A stretch of 64,000 nt of DNA from JAVWMQ01 sp036637375 (lineage in GTDB: Bacteria; Bacillota; Clostridia; Peptostreptococcales; Anaerovoracaceae). Shown here piece by piece: positions 1-8,929 of the stretch (position 1 is the stretch's first letter; the number at the start of each line of letters is the position of its first letter). The notes under the pieces were generated by a model. That model did no database searches. It saw only the letters and a list, made by a program, of their open reading frames with translations, and was not told the origin of the DNA. The stretch lies in assembly GCA_036637375.1 (NCBI GenBank), contig JAVWMQ010000004.1, positions 4,789 through 68,788 on the forward strand, read 5' to 3'. A program made the translations under genes and the position numbers.

Positions 1-1
1 A

Positions 2-412
2 GAACTTTTAAGAGAGAATCTGGAAAAAATTGAAATGGGTCAGCTAATACCAATTAAGCAAGACGATAGTCAAGCAACATATGCACAGATGATTTTCAAA
101 AAAGATGCAATGTTAGATTTTTCTAAATCTGCAGTGGAAATTGAAAGAGCAATACGAGGTTTTAACCCTTGGCCAGTGTGTTATACAAGCTATAATGGCA
201 ATATGTTAAAGATTTGGGAAGCGGATGTTGCTGATACAAATAATGAGAAGGTACCAGGAACAATTCTTAGTGCCTCAAAAGATGGAATTGAGATTGCAAC
301 AGGTAAAGGAAGCCTGATTGCCAAGAAAGTTCAAGTAGCAGGCAAGAAACCTATGAAGGTTGAAGACTTCTTACGTGGTAATAACATTGAAATATTATCA
401 GTTTTAGGGTAA
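2..412 (+). CDS. fmt: Methionyl-tRNA formyltransferase, C-terminal part (5' end outside window)
   Basis: This is the 3' end of a gene that starts before the window: the frame is open from base 2, ahead of the first in-frame ATG at 35. The residues QDDSQATYAQMI, then DFSKSA.EIERAIRGFNPWP, are the linker and the start of the C-terminal tRNA-binding OB-fold of Fmt, which formylates Met-tRNAfMet with 10-formyl-THF for translation initiation. The catalytic N-terminal Rossmann domain is not visible. The next gene, rsmB, starts 83 bp downstream, and fmt-rsmB adjacency is common in bacteria, which supports the call. Confidence 0.93.
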   Translation, partial: ELLRENLEKIEMGQLIPIKQDDSQATYAQMIFKKDAMLDFSKSAVEIERAIRGFNPWPVCYTSYNGNMLKIWEADVADTNNEKVPGTILSASKDGIEIATGKGSLIAKKVQVAGKKPMKVEDFLRGNNIEILSVLG

Positions 413-495
413 AATATAATAAGCGAATTTATAACTGTTTTGACAGTAAACAAGTATGAATATATTTAGAATAATTAGGATAGGAGGCGACATTA

Positions 496-1788
496 GTGGA
501 CATTAATAGAAAGACGGCATATTTCACTTTGATGGATATAGAACAAAAAAAACAATATTCAAATTTAGCACTAAATCATCACATACTATGTATGAAGCCG
601 ACATCGCAAGGCTTTGTTAGGGAACTTGTGTATGGGGTACTAGAGAACAAATATTTAATAGACTATATCATTAATCAACTGATACCAAAGGATGTTTCCA
701 AAGTCAAGAAGCAAGATTTGACTATTTTGAGAATGGGAATTTATCAAATTGCAAAAATGAATTCAGTGCCAGAATATGCAGCGGTAAATGAAAGCGTAAT
801 GTTAGCAAAGAAATTCGCAAGAGGCAGAGAAAAGTTTGTTAATGGTGTTCTAAGATCATATATTAGCAATAGATTTAGTATCAATCTACCAAAGAGGGAA
901 GATGACGAAATACGATATTTATCAGTTAAATATTCATATGAGCCATGGATTGTTAAACTTTGGCTTTCTGAATATGATGTGGAGTTTGTAGAGAAACTTC
1001 TTGAAGAAGGAAATAAGACTCCAGGAGTTACAATACGTCTAAATTGGTTAAAAGGTATGAAACGTGATGTAATTAAGGGTCTTGAAGAACGAGGCTTTGA
1101 AGTAGAGCAAGGTAAGCTTTGTAGCAATGCTTTACATGTAAAGGGGGGAGACCTACTTGATACAGGAATGTACAAAATGGGTGTTTTTTCCATACAGGAT
1201 GAAGCTTCTCAACTTGTGGTAAATATGCTTGAACCTAATGATACGGATGTTGTTATGGATGTGTGCGCAGCACCTGGTGGTAAAACTTTAGCTATAGCAG
1301 AGGCTATGAACAATAAGGGCACAGTAATAGCTAGAGATATATATAAACGTAAAGTTGAAATAATAAATAAAGAAGCAAAGCGACTAGGATTAACTAATGT
1401 TCAGACGGGGACATGGGATGCTGCAAAGCTAGACTCAAGTATGGTTGAGCAAGCAGATAAGGTACTAGTTGATGCACCATGCTCTGGTTTAGGTGTTATT
1501 CGTAGAAAACCAGAAATTAAATACAAAAAACTAACAGAGGAATTAAGACTATTACCTGTCAAGCAATTGTCAATTCTAAAGACAGCGGCTAAATACGTCA
1601 AACCGGGTGGGATTTTAATGTACAGCACATGTACAATTAACTCTTACGAAAATCAAAAGGTTGTCGCAGATTTTTTGAGAAACAATAGTAGGTTTGATTT
1701 AATTGAATCAAGGCAACTTTTGCCGCATGTTGACGGGGCAGATGGATTTTATATATGTAAAATGATTAAAAAGGATAGTATTATTTAA
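496..1788 (+). CDS. rsmB: 16S rRNA (cytosine-967-C5)-methyltransferase RsmB
   Basis: A 430-residue SAM-dependent rRNA methyltransferase. The N-terminal ~140 residues form a NusB-like RNA-binding domain (for example YGVLENKYLIDYIINQL). The C-terminal catalytic domain has the SAM loop DVCAAPGGKT and the two conserved cysteines of RNA m5C enzymes, in DAPCSGLG and YSTCTIN. The start is GTG at 496, preceded by AGGAGG at 482-487 with 8 bases between; no better ATG lies nearby. It follows fmt and precedes the phosphatase/kinase pair, a common Firmicutes order. Length fits the family (about 430-450 residues). Confidence 0.96.
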   Translation: MDINRKTAYFTLMDIEQKKQYSNLALNHHILCMKPTSQGFVRELVYGVLENKYLIDYIINQLIPKDVSKVKKQDLTILRMGIYQIAKMNSVPEYAAVNESVMLAKKFARGREKFVNGVLRSYISNRFSINLPKREDDEIRYLSVKYSYEPWIVKLWLSEYDVEFVEKLLEEGNKTPGVTIRLNWLKGMKRDVIKGLEERGFEVEQGKLCSNALHVKGGDLLDTGMYKMGVFSIQDEASQLVVNMLEPNDTDVVMDVCAAPGGKTLAIAEAMNNKGTVIARDIYKRKVEIINKEAKRLGLTNVQTGTWDAAKLDSSMVEQADKVLVDAPCSGLGVIRRKPEIKYKKLTEELRLLPVKQLSILKTAAKYVKPGGILMYSTCTINSYENQKVVADFLRNNSRFDLIESRQLLPHVDGADGFYICKMIKKDSII

Positions 1789-1807
1789 TTAGAGTGGAGA
1801 GCAAAGT

Positions 1808-2557
1808 ATGATACAAATAGGCTTTAAGAGCGACAGAGGTAAAAGGCGAAATAACAACGAGGATGCCTGCTTTGTTATGCCTAAGGAAAATGTTTATATG
1901 GTTGCAGATGGAGTTGGTGGCAACAATGCTGGAGAATGTGCAAGCAATATGGCAGTTAGCAAAATTGCTGAATGTATTAGAGAAAACTCTTTGACTGGAA
2001 TAGAAGATCAAAATGAAATAGCAATATGTTTGAAAAGATATATTGAAATTGCAAACAAAGAAATAATTGATTTTGCACTACACAATAAGGAAAATCGTGG
2101 TATGGCAACAACCTTAGTGATGTGCTATATCAAGGGAGATACACTTTATATTGCAAATATTGGTGACAGTAGAGCATATATTTATAGACAAGGAGAGTTG
2201 TTTCAAATCACAGAGGATCATAGCTATGTGAACTCGTTAATAAAAATGGGGGCAATTACTCATGAGGAAGCTAAAGATCACGAAAAGGGACACATGATTA
2301 CAAAAGCGCTTGGTGCGGCAAAGGAAGCAGATGCAGACTACTATCAAACAAAAATAGTAGATGGAGATGTTGTTTTGCTTTGCACAGATGGGCTTTATGG
2401 AGAATTATCTGAAGGAGAAATTGAAAAATTAATATCACAAGAGGGTGACATGAGTAAACTAGCAGAGAAACTAATTGCTTATGCTAATGAAGCAGGGGGA
2501 CGAGACAATATTACCGCTGTGTGCATTAAAACAAAGGGAGGATGCCAATATGAATAA
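1808..2557 (+). CDS. prpC: PP2C-family protein serine/threonine phosphatase (PrpC/Stp)
   Basis: A 249-residue cytoplasmic PPM phosphatase, partner of the kinase encoded next to it. PP2C motifs are present in order: RGKRRNNNED near the N-terminus, VADGVGG (metal-binding Asp), GMATTLV, ANIGDSRAY, LLCTDGLYG and GGRDNITAV. It would remove phosphate from targets of PrkC. The reading frame overlaps the start of prkC by 8 bp, so the two are probably translationally coupled. A GAGTGGAG-type ribosome site precedes the ATG. Length is typical of bacterial Stp enzymes. Confidence 0.95.
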   Translation: MIQIGFKSDRGKRRNNNEDACFVMPKENVYMVADGVGGNNAGECASNMAVSKIAECIRENSLTGIEDQNEIAICLKRYIEIANKEIIDFALHNKENRGMATTLVMCYIKGDTLYIANIGDSRAYIYRQGELFQITEDHSYVNSLIKMGAITHEEAKDHEKGHMITKALGAAKEADADYYQTKIVDGDVVLLCTDGLYGELSEGEIEKLISQEGDMSKLAEKLIAYANEAGGRDNITAVCIKTKGGCQYE

Positions 2558-4502
2558 CAATGTTATTGCTGGAAGATATGAGCTGATAGAAAAAATCGGC
2601 GATGGCGGCATGGCTGTTGTGTACAAAGCAAAGTGTCGATTGTTAAAGAGGTTTGTTGCAGTAAAAATACTCAAACCAGAATTTACAAATGATGTGAAGT
2701 TTATTGAAAGCTTTAGGAGAGAATCTCATGCGGCTGCTAGTCTTTCTCATCCTAATATTGTGAATATTTTTGATGTTGGAAGAGAAGGAAATATTAACTA
2801 TATTGTGATGGAGTTAGTAACAGGCGAAACTCTAAGTGAGATGATCAAAAGAGAAGCTCCAATGGATTATAGAAAAGCTATAGAAATTACTAAGCAAATT
2901 GCAGCGGGATTATCTGCAGCTCATAAACATAGCATTGTCCATAGAGATGTAAAGCCTCACAATATACTTATTACAGAAGATGGAATAGCTAAGATTACAG
3001 ACTTTGGTATTGCAAAGGCTGTGACAAATACAACTATAGTAGATAAAACTAATGATAGGGTTATGGGATCAGTACATTACTTTTCGCCAGAGCAAGCAAG
3101 AGGTGGATACGTTGATGAAAAGTCAGATATATATTCACTAGGTATTGTTTTGTTTGAAATGCTAACAGGCAGAGTACCTTTTGATGGAGACAACCCAGTT
3201 ACTATAGCATTAATGCAAATAAATGAGGAAATAACACCTCCAACAGCGCTAGTACATGGAATACCTCCAAGACTTGAAAAAATTGTATTAAAGGCAACTG
3301 AAAAATATCCAACAAAGAGATTTAAGAGTGCTGATGAAATGATTGAAGCATTGGACAATTTGGAGCTAGTTACAAGAGTAGTTGGAGCATCAGTATTTAA
3401 ACCTGCTGATGATGAATACATGAGAAAAAGTGAAAAAGATTATCTAAAGAATCTTAGGGACTATGATGATGAAGACGATGACGATGATTACAAACCGTCA
3501 AAGGCTAAGCCTAAGAAGAAGAAAAGTAATAAGTCAAAAAAAGGTAAAAAGAATAAACTAAAGATAATAATTCCAGTAGTTGCAGGAATTCTAGTTATTG
3601 CAATTGGTTTAGGTCTTGCTTTTTCAATGGGTTGGCTAGGTAAAAAAGACATAAAAGTTCCAGATGTAAAAGGAATGACATTTGAAGAGGCAGAATCGGC
3701 ATTAGAGGCTGTTAAGCTAAAAATAGAAGTTGGCGAGTATGTTTACTCAGAGGATTATAAACAAGATGATGTATCATCTCAAGATCCAGAAGCCGGGGAA
3801 ATGGCTCGAAAAGGTCAAACTGTAACTGTTGAAATTTCTAAAGGCTCAGAAAAAGGTGTAGTTCCTAACTTGCTTGGCAAAACTGAGGCTGAGGCAAAAC
3901 AGATGATAGAGCAATACGGATATAAGCTTGGAGATGTAAAAGAAAAAGAGGGTGCTGAGGAAGCTGGAACTGTGCTAGAACAAGACCCTAAAGCAGGAGA
4001 AGAGGCTAAACCAGGAGACACTATTAATATCGTAATTAGTGATGGAAAAGGAAAAAAAGAAGCTGAAGTTCCAAATCTTTTAGGTATGGATTTAGAGGCT
4101 GCTAAGACAGCGCTTGAAAATGCAGGATTAAAAGTTGGTAGAGTATCAGAGGGAGTTAGCGATAGTTATAACTCTGGTGAAGTTATGTGGCAACAATACA
4201 ACAGTGGTACAAAGCTTAAAGAAGGAGACACTGTTAATATTAGAGTAAGCCAAGGACAATCATCAGCTGTTGACATTTATGTTGATTTTGGAAGTGCAGA
4301 AGAAGAAGTATTCTACATGACAGTTACAGTCTCTGATAGTAATGGAACTAGAAATATTATTACAAGAGAACAAAAGAAAAAGGCAGATGGTGGTGAAACT
4401 ATTAGAGTCAAGGGTAGCGGAAGCGGTACAATTACTGTAATATTTGACGACAAGACTGTAATGAAGAAAACTGTTAACTTCTCAGCAGGAGATGTTGGCT
4501 GA
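2550..4502 (+). CDS. prkC: Membrane Ser/Thr protein kinase with PASTA repeats (PrkC/Stk1)
   Basis: Starting at ATG 2550 (GGGAGG just upstream) the protein is 650 residues; an upstream in-frame ATG at 2475 lies deep inside prpC and is less likely. The cytoplasmic kinase domain has the Gly loop GDGGMAVVYKA, VAVKILK with the ATP-binding Lys, the HRD loop (D133), DFGIA and the SPEQ motif. A highly charged Asp- then Lys-rich stretch follows, then one membrane segment near residues 338-362. Outside the cell are three PASTA repeats (starting KVPDVKGM, VVPNLLGK, EVPNLLGM), which in this family sense muropeptides/lipid II, and a further ~85-residue domain I do not recognise. Family role: control of wall growth, dormancy exit and translation factors. 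Confidence 0.95.
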   Translation: MNNNVIAGRYELIEKIGDGGMAVVYKAKCRLLKRFVAVKILKPEFTNDVKFIESFRRESHAAASLSHPNIVNIFDVGREGNINYIVMELVTGETLSEMIKREAPMDYRKAIEITKQIAAGLSAAHKHSIVHRDVKPHNILITEDGIAKITDFGIAKAVTNTTIVDKTNDRVMGSVHYFSPEQARGGYVDEKSDIYSLGIVLFEMLTGRVPFDGDNPVTIALMQINEEITPPTALVHGIPPRLEKIVLKATEKYPTKRFKSADEMIEALDNLELVTRVVGASVFKPADDEYMRKSEKDYLKNLRDYDDEDDDDDYKPSKAKPKKKKSNKSKKGKKNKLKIIIPVVAGILVIAIGLGLAFSMGWLGKKDIKVPDVKGMTFEEAESALEAVKLKIEVGEYVYSEDYKQDDVSSQDPEAGEMARKGQTVTVEISKGSEKGVVPNLLGKTEAEAKQMIEQYGYKLGDVKEKEGAEEAGTVLEQDPKAGEEAKPGDTINIVISDGKGKKEAEVPNLLGMDLEAAKTALENAGLKVGRVSEGVSDSYNSGEVMWQQYNSGTKLKEGDTVNIRVSQGQSSAVDIYVDFGSAEEEVFYMTVTVSDSNGTRNIITREQKKKADGGETIRVKGSGSGTITVIFDDKTVMKKTVNFSAGDVG

Positions 4503-5368
4503 TGGAAGGATTAATTATTAAGGGCATTGCTGGGTTTTATTACGTTAAAACCCATGATGGAAAAGTTTATCAATGTAAAGCTAGGGGGTTATTCAAAAAA
4601 AAGGGCATAACCCCTTTTGTAGGTGATAATGTGATTTTTGAAATTCTTGAAGATGGTGATGGCATTATAGATGAAATTTTACCACGCAAAAATCAATATA
4701 TTAGGCCACCTATTGCTAATATAGATATGTTTGTAGTTGTTACATCGGCAACAAGCCCACAGCCAAATCCAAGGGTTATTGATAAATTCTTAGTTATGGC
4801 AGAAAAAAGCCAAGCTGAGATAATTCTATGTATCAACAAGATTGATATTGCAACAAAAGAGGAAATTGAAAATTTAAAAGATATATATGGAAATATATAT
4901 AAAATGATTTTTGTAAGTGGCGAAAAAAGTATTGGAATAGAGCAATTGAGAAATGCCTTGAGCAAAAAGAAAACGGCTTTTGCAGGGCCTTCTGGAGTTG
5001 GAAAGTCTACATTAATTAATAAACTTGAACCAAGAATGAACCTTGAAACAGGCGAAATTAGTGCAAAAACAAACAGAGGTAAACACACAACAAGACATGT
5101 TGAAATTTTTGATATGAGCTTTGGTGGTATGATATTTGATACACCAGGCTTTACAGCATTTGATGTTTTGGAAGCTGAAGCAGCTGAACTACAGTTTTTA
5201 TATCCTGAAATGGATGACTATATTGGAGAATGTAGATTTGATAATTGTAGGCATTTAAAAGAGCCTGGATGTGCAGTTTTAAATGCTAAGGATAAGGGAG
5301 ATATTCATAATTCAAGATATGAATCATATAAATCCCAAATGGAAGAAATCATAAATCAAAAGAAATAG
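4502..5368 (+). CDS. rsgA: Small ribosomal subunit biogenesis GTPase RsgA
   Basis: A 288-residue circularly permuted GTPase that helps 30S maturation. An N-terminal OB-fold (first ~70 residues) precedes the permuted G domain: G4-like NKID near residue 115, then the P-loop GPSGVGKST, then DTPG. The C-terminal zinc knuckle is visible as CRFDNCRH...CAV. The ATG overlaps the last base of the prkC stop codon, showing tight coupling. The order prpC-prkC-rsgA-rpe is the classical Firmicutes arrangement. Confidence 0.97.
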   Translation: MEGLIIKGIAGFYYVKTHDGKVYQCKARGLFKKKGITPFVGDNVIFEILEDGDGIIDEILPRKNQYIRPPIANIDMFVVVTSATSPQPNPRVIDKFLVMAEKSQAEIILCINKIDIATKEEIENLKDIYGNIYKMIFVSGEKSIGIEQLRNALSKKKTAFAGPSGVGKSTLINKLEPRMNLETGEISAKTNRGKHTTRHVEIFDMSFGGMIFDTPGFTAFDVLEAEAAELQFLYPEMDDYIGECRFDNCRHLKEPGCAVLNAKDKGDIHNSRYESYKSQMEEIINQKK

Positions 5369-5382
5369 TGAGAGGAAATGTT

Positions 5383-6033
5383 ATGAATAAATTAGCACCG
5401 TCAATTTTGTCAGCGGATTTTAGCAGACTTGGTGAAGATGTAAAAGTAATTGAAGATGCAGGGGCACATATAATACATGTAGATGTAATGGATGGACATT
5501 TTGTCCCCAATATTAGCTATGGAGCGACTGTAATGAAAAGCTTGTTAGGAAAAACGAATATGCCTTTTGACGTACATCTAATGATTGAAAATGCTGATCA
5601 ATTCATAGAAGATTTTGTCACTCCAAATACTGAGTATATAACAGTTCATGAGGAAGCGTGCAGACATTTACATAGGACTGTTAGCTATATTAAATCTTTT
5701 GGTATTAAGGCAGGTGTTGCAATTAATCCAGCTACACCAGTTAGTTCTTTGGAATGTATACTAGAAGATGTCGATATGGTTTTGGTTATGTCAGTGAACC
5801 CAGGGTTTGGTGGGCAAAAGTTCATACCATCATCATTAAAGAAGGTAAAAGAACTTGATGAGATTAGAAAAAAACATAACCTTAATTTTGAAATAGAGAT
5901 TGATGGTGGAATTAATTTGGACAATGTTGAAGAAGTTGTTTTGGCGGGAGTTAATATTGTAGTTGCAGGTTCATCTGTTTTTAAGGCTGATGATGTTGCT
6001 TTAAGAACTAAGGAATTTATTGGAAAAATATAG
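5383..6033 (+). CDS. rpe: Ribulose-phosphate 3-epimerase
   Basis: A 216-residue TIM-barrel enzyme that interconverts ribulose 5-phosphate and xylulose 5-phosphate in the pentose phosphate pathway. Family motifs: APSILSADF at the N-terminus, HVDVMDGHFVPNI with the metal-binding His/Asp, VHLMIEN, VMSVNPGFGGQKF and EIDGGI. The ATG at 5383 is preferred to an in-frame GTG at 5368 because GAGAGGA lies at a good distance before it. It sits 14 bp after rsgA in the same operon. Confidence 0.97.
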   Translation: MNKLAPSILSADFSRLGEDVKVIEDAGAHIIHVDVMDGHFVPNISYGATVMKSLLGKTNMPFDVHLMIENADQFIEDFVTPNTEYITVHEEACRHLHRTVSYIKSFGIKAGVAINPATPVSSLECILEDVDMVLVMSVNPGFGGQKFIPSSLKKVKELDEIRKKHNLNFEIEIDGGINLDNVEEVVLAGVNIVVAGSSVFKADDVALRTKEFIGKI

Positions 6034-6051
6034 GGTTATAACGGTACTAAT

Positions 6052-7374
6052 ATGAGAGCAGATAAGCATAAAAGTAAATTTAAAAAGGTTACAAACGAAT
6101 TGTTGAAGGAAAAGAAAAGTGTCAACAAGGGAGCAAAAAGTGCGAAAAAAAACACTAGAGTTAAAGCATCATTTCCAAGTAAAGATACTAGAGAATTAGC
6201 AGAGAACAAAGAAGCTGCTTTGAATCTTAAGAAGGAGTATACGGCAAAACAAGGACCGCTATCTTCAACAGAGGAAAGACGCATTAAAAGAGAACAAAAA
6301 AAGAAAAGAAAGAAAAGACTTGGATGTATAATTCCACTTGTATTAGTGTTATGCTTAATCATCACTGGTGGTGTAGTAGCTAAAAAAGGTTATAATTACG
6401 TTTATGGTAAATTAGAAAAGATGAATCATAAAGAAGTAAACAAAGATGATTTGGAAATATCAAAAAGGAGTAGCAATGATTTAAAAGATTTTAGGAATAT
6501 TGCTATTCTTGGGATTGATACTCGTGAAGGAGAAGACGATGAAACTTGTAGAACTGATGCAATAATTATGGCAACAGTGGACAAAAAATCCAAAAAAATC
6601 AAGTTAACATCAATAGACAGAGATACATACTGGACAGTAGACGAGGTTGGAGTAAAAAGATTAGATAAAACTAATCATGCTCACGCATACGGTGGACCAG
6701 CTGGAACTATGAGAGCTTTAAATAGAAATGCAGACTTAAATGTAGATGGTTTTGTTAGAGTTAATTGGAAAACAGTTGCAGATACGGTAGATGCTATGGG
6801 AGGTCTTGTATTACCAATTAAAGATTATGAAATAAACGAAATGAATAAGTATATTAGAGATACAAATAAAAATCTTCATGGCGATGATACACCAATTACA
6901 AAAGCAGGTAAACAAAAGTTAAATGGAATACAGGCTGTAACTTATTGCAGAATAAGAAAAGTTGGAAATGGAGATACAGAGAGAGCTGAAAGAATGAGAA
7001 GAACTCTTGAAGCATGTATTTCTAAGGTGAAAACTATGAGCTTTAAAGAAATTGATGCGATGGCTGATAAAATTTTGCCTGAAATAACGACTAATTTAAC
7101 ATCAAAAGAAATCATAAGACTTATGATTACTGCTGCAAGATGTAAAATTGAAAATAGTGGAGGTTTTCCATATGTTTCTGACGGAAAAGTAATAAACGGG
7201 GTTTGGTACACGCCGCCAATAACGTTAGAAAAAAATGTAATAGAGTTGCATAAAAGATTATTTGGGCAAAAAGATTATGTACCAAGTGAAGAAGTGCAGC
7301 TAATCAACAACGAGATTATACAAGCTACAGGCTTTGATGGTACGGGGTATCCAGAACCAGGAGAGGAAAATTAA
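6052..7374 (+). CDS. LytR-CpsA-Psr (LCP) family cell-wall polymer transferase
   Basis: A 440-residue membrane-anchored protein. About 85 very basic residues in the cytoplasm come first, then one membrane segment (near residues 91-112, LGCIIPLVLVLCLIITGG), then an extracellular LCP domain: NIAILGIDTREGEDD, CRTDAIIMATVD, LTSIDRDTYW, and later the conserved Arg-rich GDTERAERMRRTLEA. LCP proteins transfer undecaprenyl-linked anionic glycopolymers to peptidoglycan. The ATG at 6052 has only a weak ribosome site; a start further in is possible. The stop overlaps the start of a polysaccharide ABC permease, consistent with work on an exported wall polymer. The unusually long basic N-tail is worth noting. 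Confidence 0.9.
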   Translation: MRADKHKSKFKKVTNELLKEKKSVNKGAKSAKKNTRVKASFPSKDTRELAENKEAALNLKKEYTAKQGPLSSTEERRIKREQKKKRKKRLGCIIPLVLVLCLIITGGVVAKKGYNYVYGKLEKMNHKEVNKDDLEISKRSSNDLKDFRNIAILGIDTREGEDDETCRTDAIIMATVDKKSKKIKLTSIDRDTYWTVDEVGVKRLDKTNHAHAYGGPAGTMRALNRNADLNVDGFVRVNWKTVADTVDAMGGLVLPIKDYEINEMNKYIRDTNKNLHGDDTPITKAGKQKLNGIQAVTYCRIRKVGNGDTERAERMRRTLEACISKVKTMSFKEIDAMADKILPEITTNLTSKEIIRLMITAARCKIENSGGFPYVSDGKVINGVWYTPPITLEKNVIELHKRLFGQKDYVPSEEVQLINNEIIQATGFDGTGYPEPGEEN

Positions 7375-8177
7375 TGGAATTAATAAATATAGTCAAAGAG
7401 CATATTGAGTGGAGACACCAAATATTCAAATTGGCAAAGTCGGATTTAAGAAAAACTTATAGTGGAGCGGCATTAGGCTGGGCATGGGCAGTTATTAAAC
7501 CAACTATAACCATATTTATCTATTGGTTTGCTTTCTCTGTAGGACTTAGGAATCGTGCAGGTATTGAAGGTTTCCCATTCTTTTTATGGTTAATTGCAGG
7601 AATTATTTCATGGTTCTATATGCAGGAAATGTGGTCAATGGGACCTATGATAATGAGGAAATACAAGTTTTTGATTACAAAGATGAAGTTTCCAACGTCT
7701 ACAATACCGACGTTTTTTAGCTTGTCAAGTATAGTTGTTCATCTATTTTTGTTAGGCCTTGTAGTAATAATTTACATTATTGCGGGATATGGTGTTTCGA
7801 TTTATTACATTCAAATACCATTTTATATGCTTATGATGTTCTTGATGTTCACTGGATGGGGACTTTTTTCCTCAGTTCTTGGTGCTATGAGCAAGGACTT
7901 TTCAAACTTGATTAAATCCTTTACATTGGCATTGTTTTGGCTATCTGGAATTATGTGGCCAATTTCAAATATTAGCAGTGTTTGGGGGCAAAGATTATTG
8001 CAGTTAAACCCTGTTACATATATTGTTGAAGGATATAGAAACTGTTTTGTTCATCACGTGTGGTTTTTTGAGCAACCAAAGGTTTTGCTTTTATTTGTTG
8101 CAGAACTAGTTATTATGTGGGCATTTGCGATAGTTATGTACAAAAAACTAAAGAAAGAAATGCCAGATGTGCTATAG
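7374..8177 (+). CDS. Polysaccharide/teichoic acid ABC exporter, permease (TagG/Wzm-like)
   Basis: A 267-residue ABC-2 type permease with about six hydrophobic segments. The N-terminus (HIEWRHQIFKLAKSDLRKTYSGAALGWAWAVIKP) and the QLNPVTYIVEGYRNCF segment near the end are typical of Wzm/TagG exporters, which move lipid-linked polysaccharides across the membrane. The start overlaps the LCP stop codon by one base and the ATPase gene follows after 12 bp. The polymer exported cannot be told from sequence; no glycosyltransferases are adjacent. Confidence 0.9.
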   Translation: MELINIVKEHIEWRHQIFKLAKSDLRKTYSGAALGWAWAVIKPTITIFIYWFAFSVGLRNRAGIEGFPFFLWLIAGIISWFYMQEMWSMGPMIMRKYKFLITKMKFPTSTIPTFFSLSSIVVHLFLLGLVVIIYIIAGYGVSIYYIQIPFYMLMMFLMFTGWGLFSSVLGAMSKDFSNLIKSFTLALFWLSGIMWPISNISSVWGQRLLQLNPVTYIVEGYRNCFVHHVWFFEQPKVLLLFVAELVIMWAFAIVMYKKLKKEMPDVL

Positions 8178-8189
8178 GAGAAAATTTAC

Positions 8190-8918
8190 ATGGGAAATAC
8201 AGTTATAGAATTTAAAAATGTTTCTAAAATATATAAACTATATAAGAATGACAAAATGAGATTGCTTAGTGCATTCTTTAAGAATATAAAGTACAAAGAA
8301 AAAATGGCAGTACAGAATTTAAGTTTTACTGTAAAAAAAGGAGAAGCAGTTGCATTGTTTGGAAAAAACGGAGCAGGAAAATCGACTGTTTTAAAAATGA
8401 TTACTGAGGTAACATATCCTACAAAGGGTGAAGTTATAATTAACGGTAGAGTTAGTGCTTTGCTAGAATTAACATCTGGATTTGATAGAGAACTTTCTGG
8501 TAGAGAAAATATTTATCTAAAAGGACAATTAATGGGGCTCAAGGACAAAGAAATTAAATTAGTTGAGCAAACTATAATAGATTTTGCAGAACTAGGGGAC
8601 TATATTGATCAACCAGTTAGATCTTATTCAAGTGGAATGAAGGCTAGATTAGGATTTGGCATTAATGTAAATATTAATCCAGAAATATTAATTGTAGATG
8701 AAGCTTTAAGCGTTGGAGATGCGTCTTTTAGAAAAAAATGTTTAAAAAAGGTAAATGAAATAATGGACAAAGACGATATAACTTTATTATTTGTTACTCA
8801 CTCAACTAAAACCGCTAGAGAATTTTGCAAGCGTGGAATTGTGTTAAAAAAGGGTAAGTTAATACTGGATGGAGACATTGAGGAGGCTATTACAGCTTAT
8901 AAAAAGGCAAATAAGTAA
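8190..8918 (+). CDS. Polysaccharide ABC exporter, ATP-binding protein (TagH/Wzt-like)
   Basis: A 242-residue ABC ATPase with Walker A GKNGAGKST, the signature YSSGMKARLGFG, Walker B ILIVDEALSVGD and the switch His in FVTHSTKT. SGRENIYLKG is typical of the O-antigen/teichoic acid exporter branch. It lacks the C-terminal carbohydrate-binding domain found in some Wzt proteins, so substrate recognition probably lies elsewhere. It pairs with the permease just upstream. Confidence 0.92.
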   Translation: MGNTVIEFKNVSKIYKLYKNDKMRLLSAFFKNIKYKEKMAVQNLSFTVKKGEAVALFGKNGAGKSTVLKMITEVTYPTKGEVIINGRVSALLELTSGFDRELSGRENIYLKGQLMGLKDKEIKLVEQTIIDFAELGDYIDQPVRSYSSGMKARLGFGINVNINPEILIVDEALSVGDASFRKKCLKKVNEIMDKDDITLLFVTHSTKTAREFCKRGIVLKKGKLILDGDIEEAITAYKKANK

Positions 8919-8929
8919 TAGAAGTGATA

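Noticed and set aside
744..1193. 149-codon minus-strand frame inside rsmB
   Set aside because: Antisense shadow of conserved RsmB sequence, with Ser/Pro-rich nonsense composition.
3450..3560. Asp-run and Lys-run in PrkC as a frameshift or repeat artefact
   Set aside because: The frame stays open and the following membrane helix and PASTA repeats are in frame; charged juxtamembrane linkers are common in this family.
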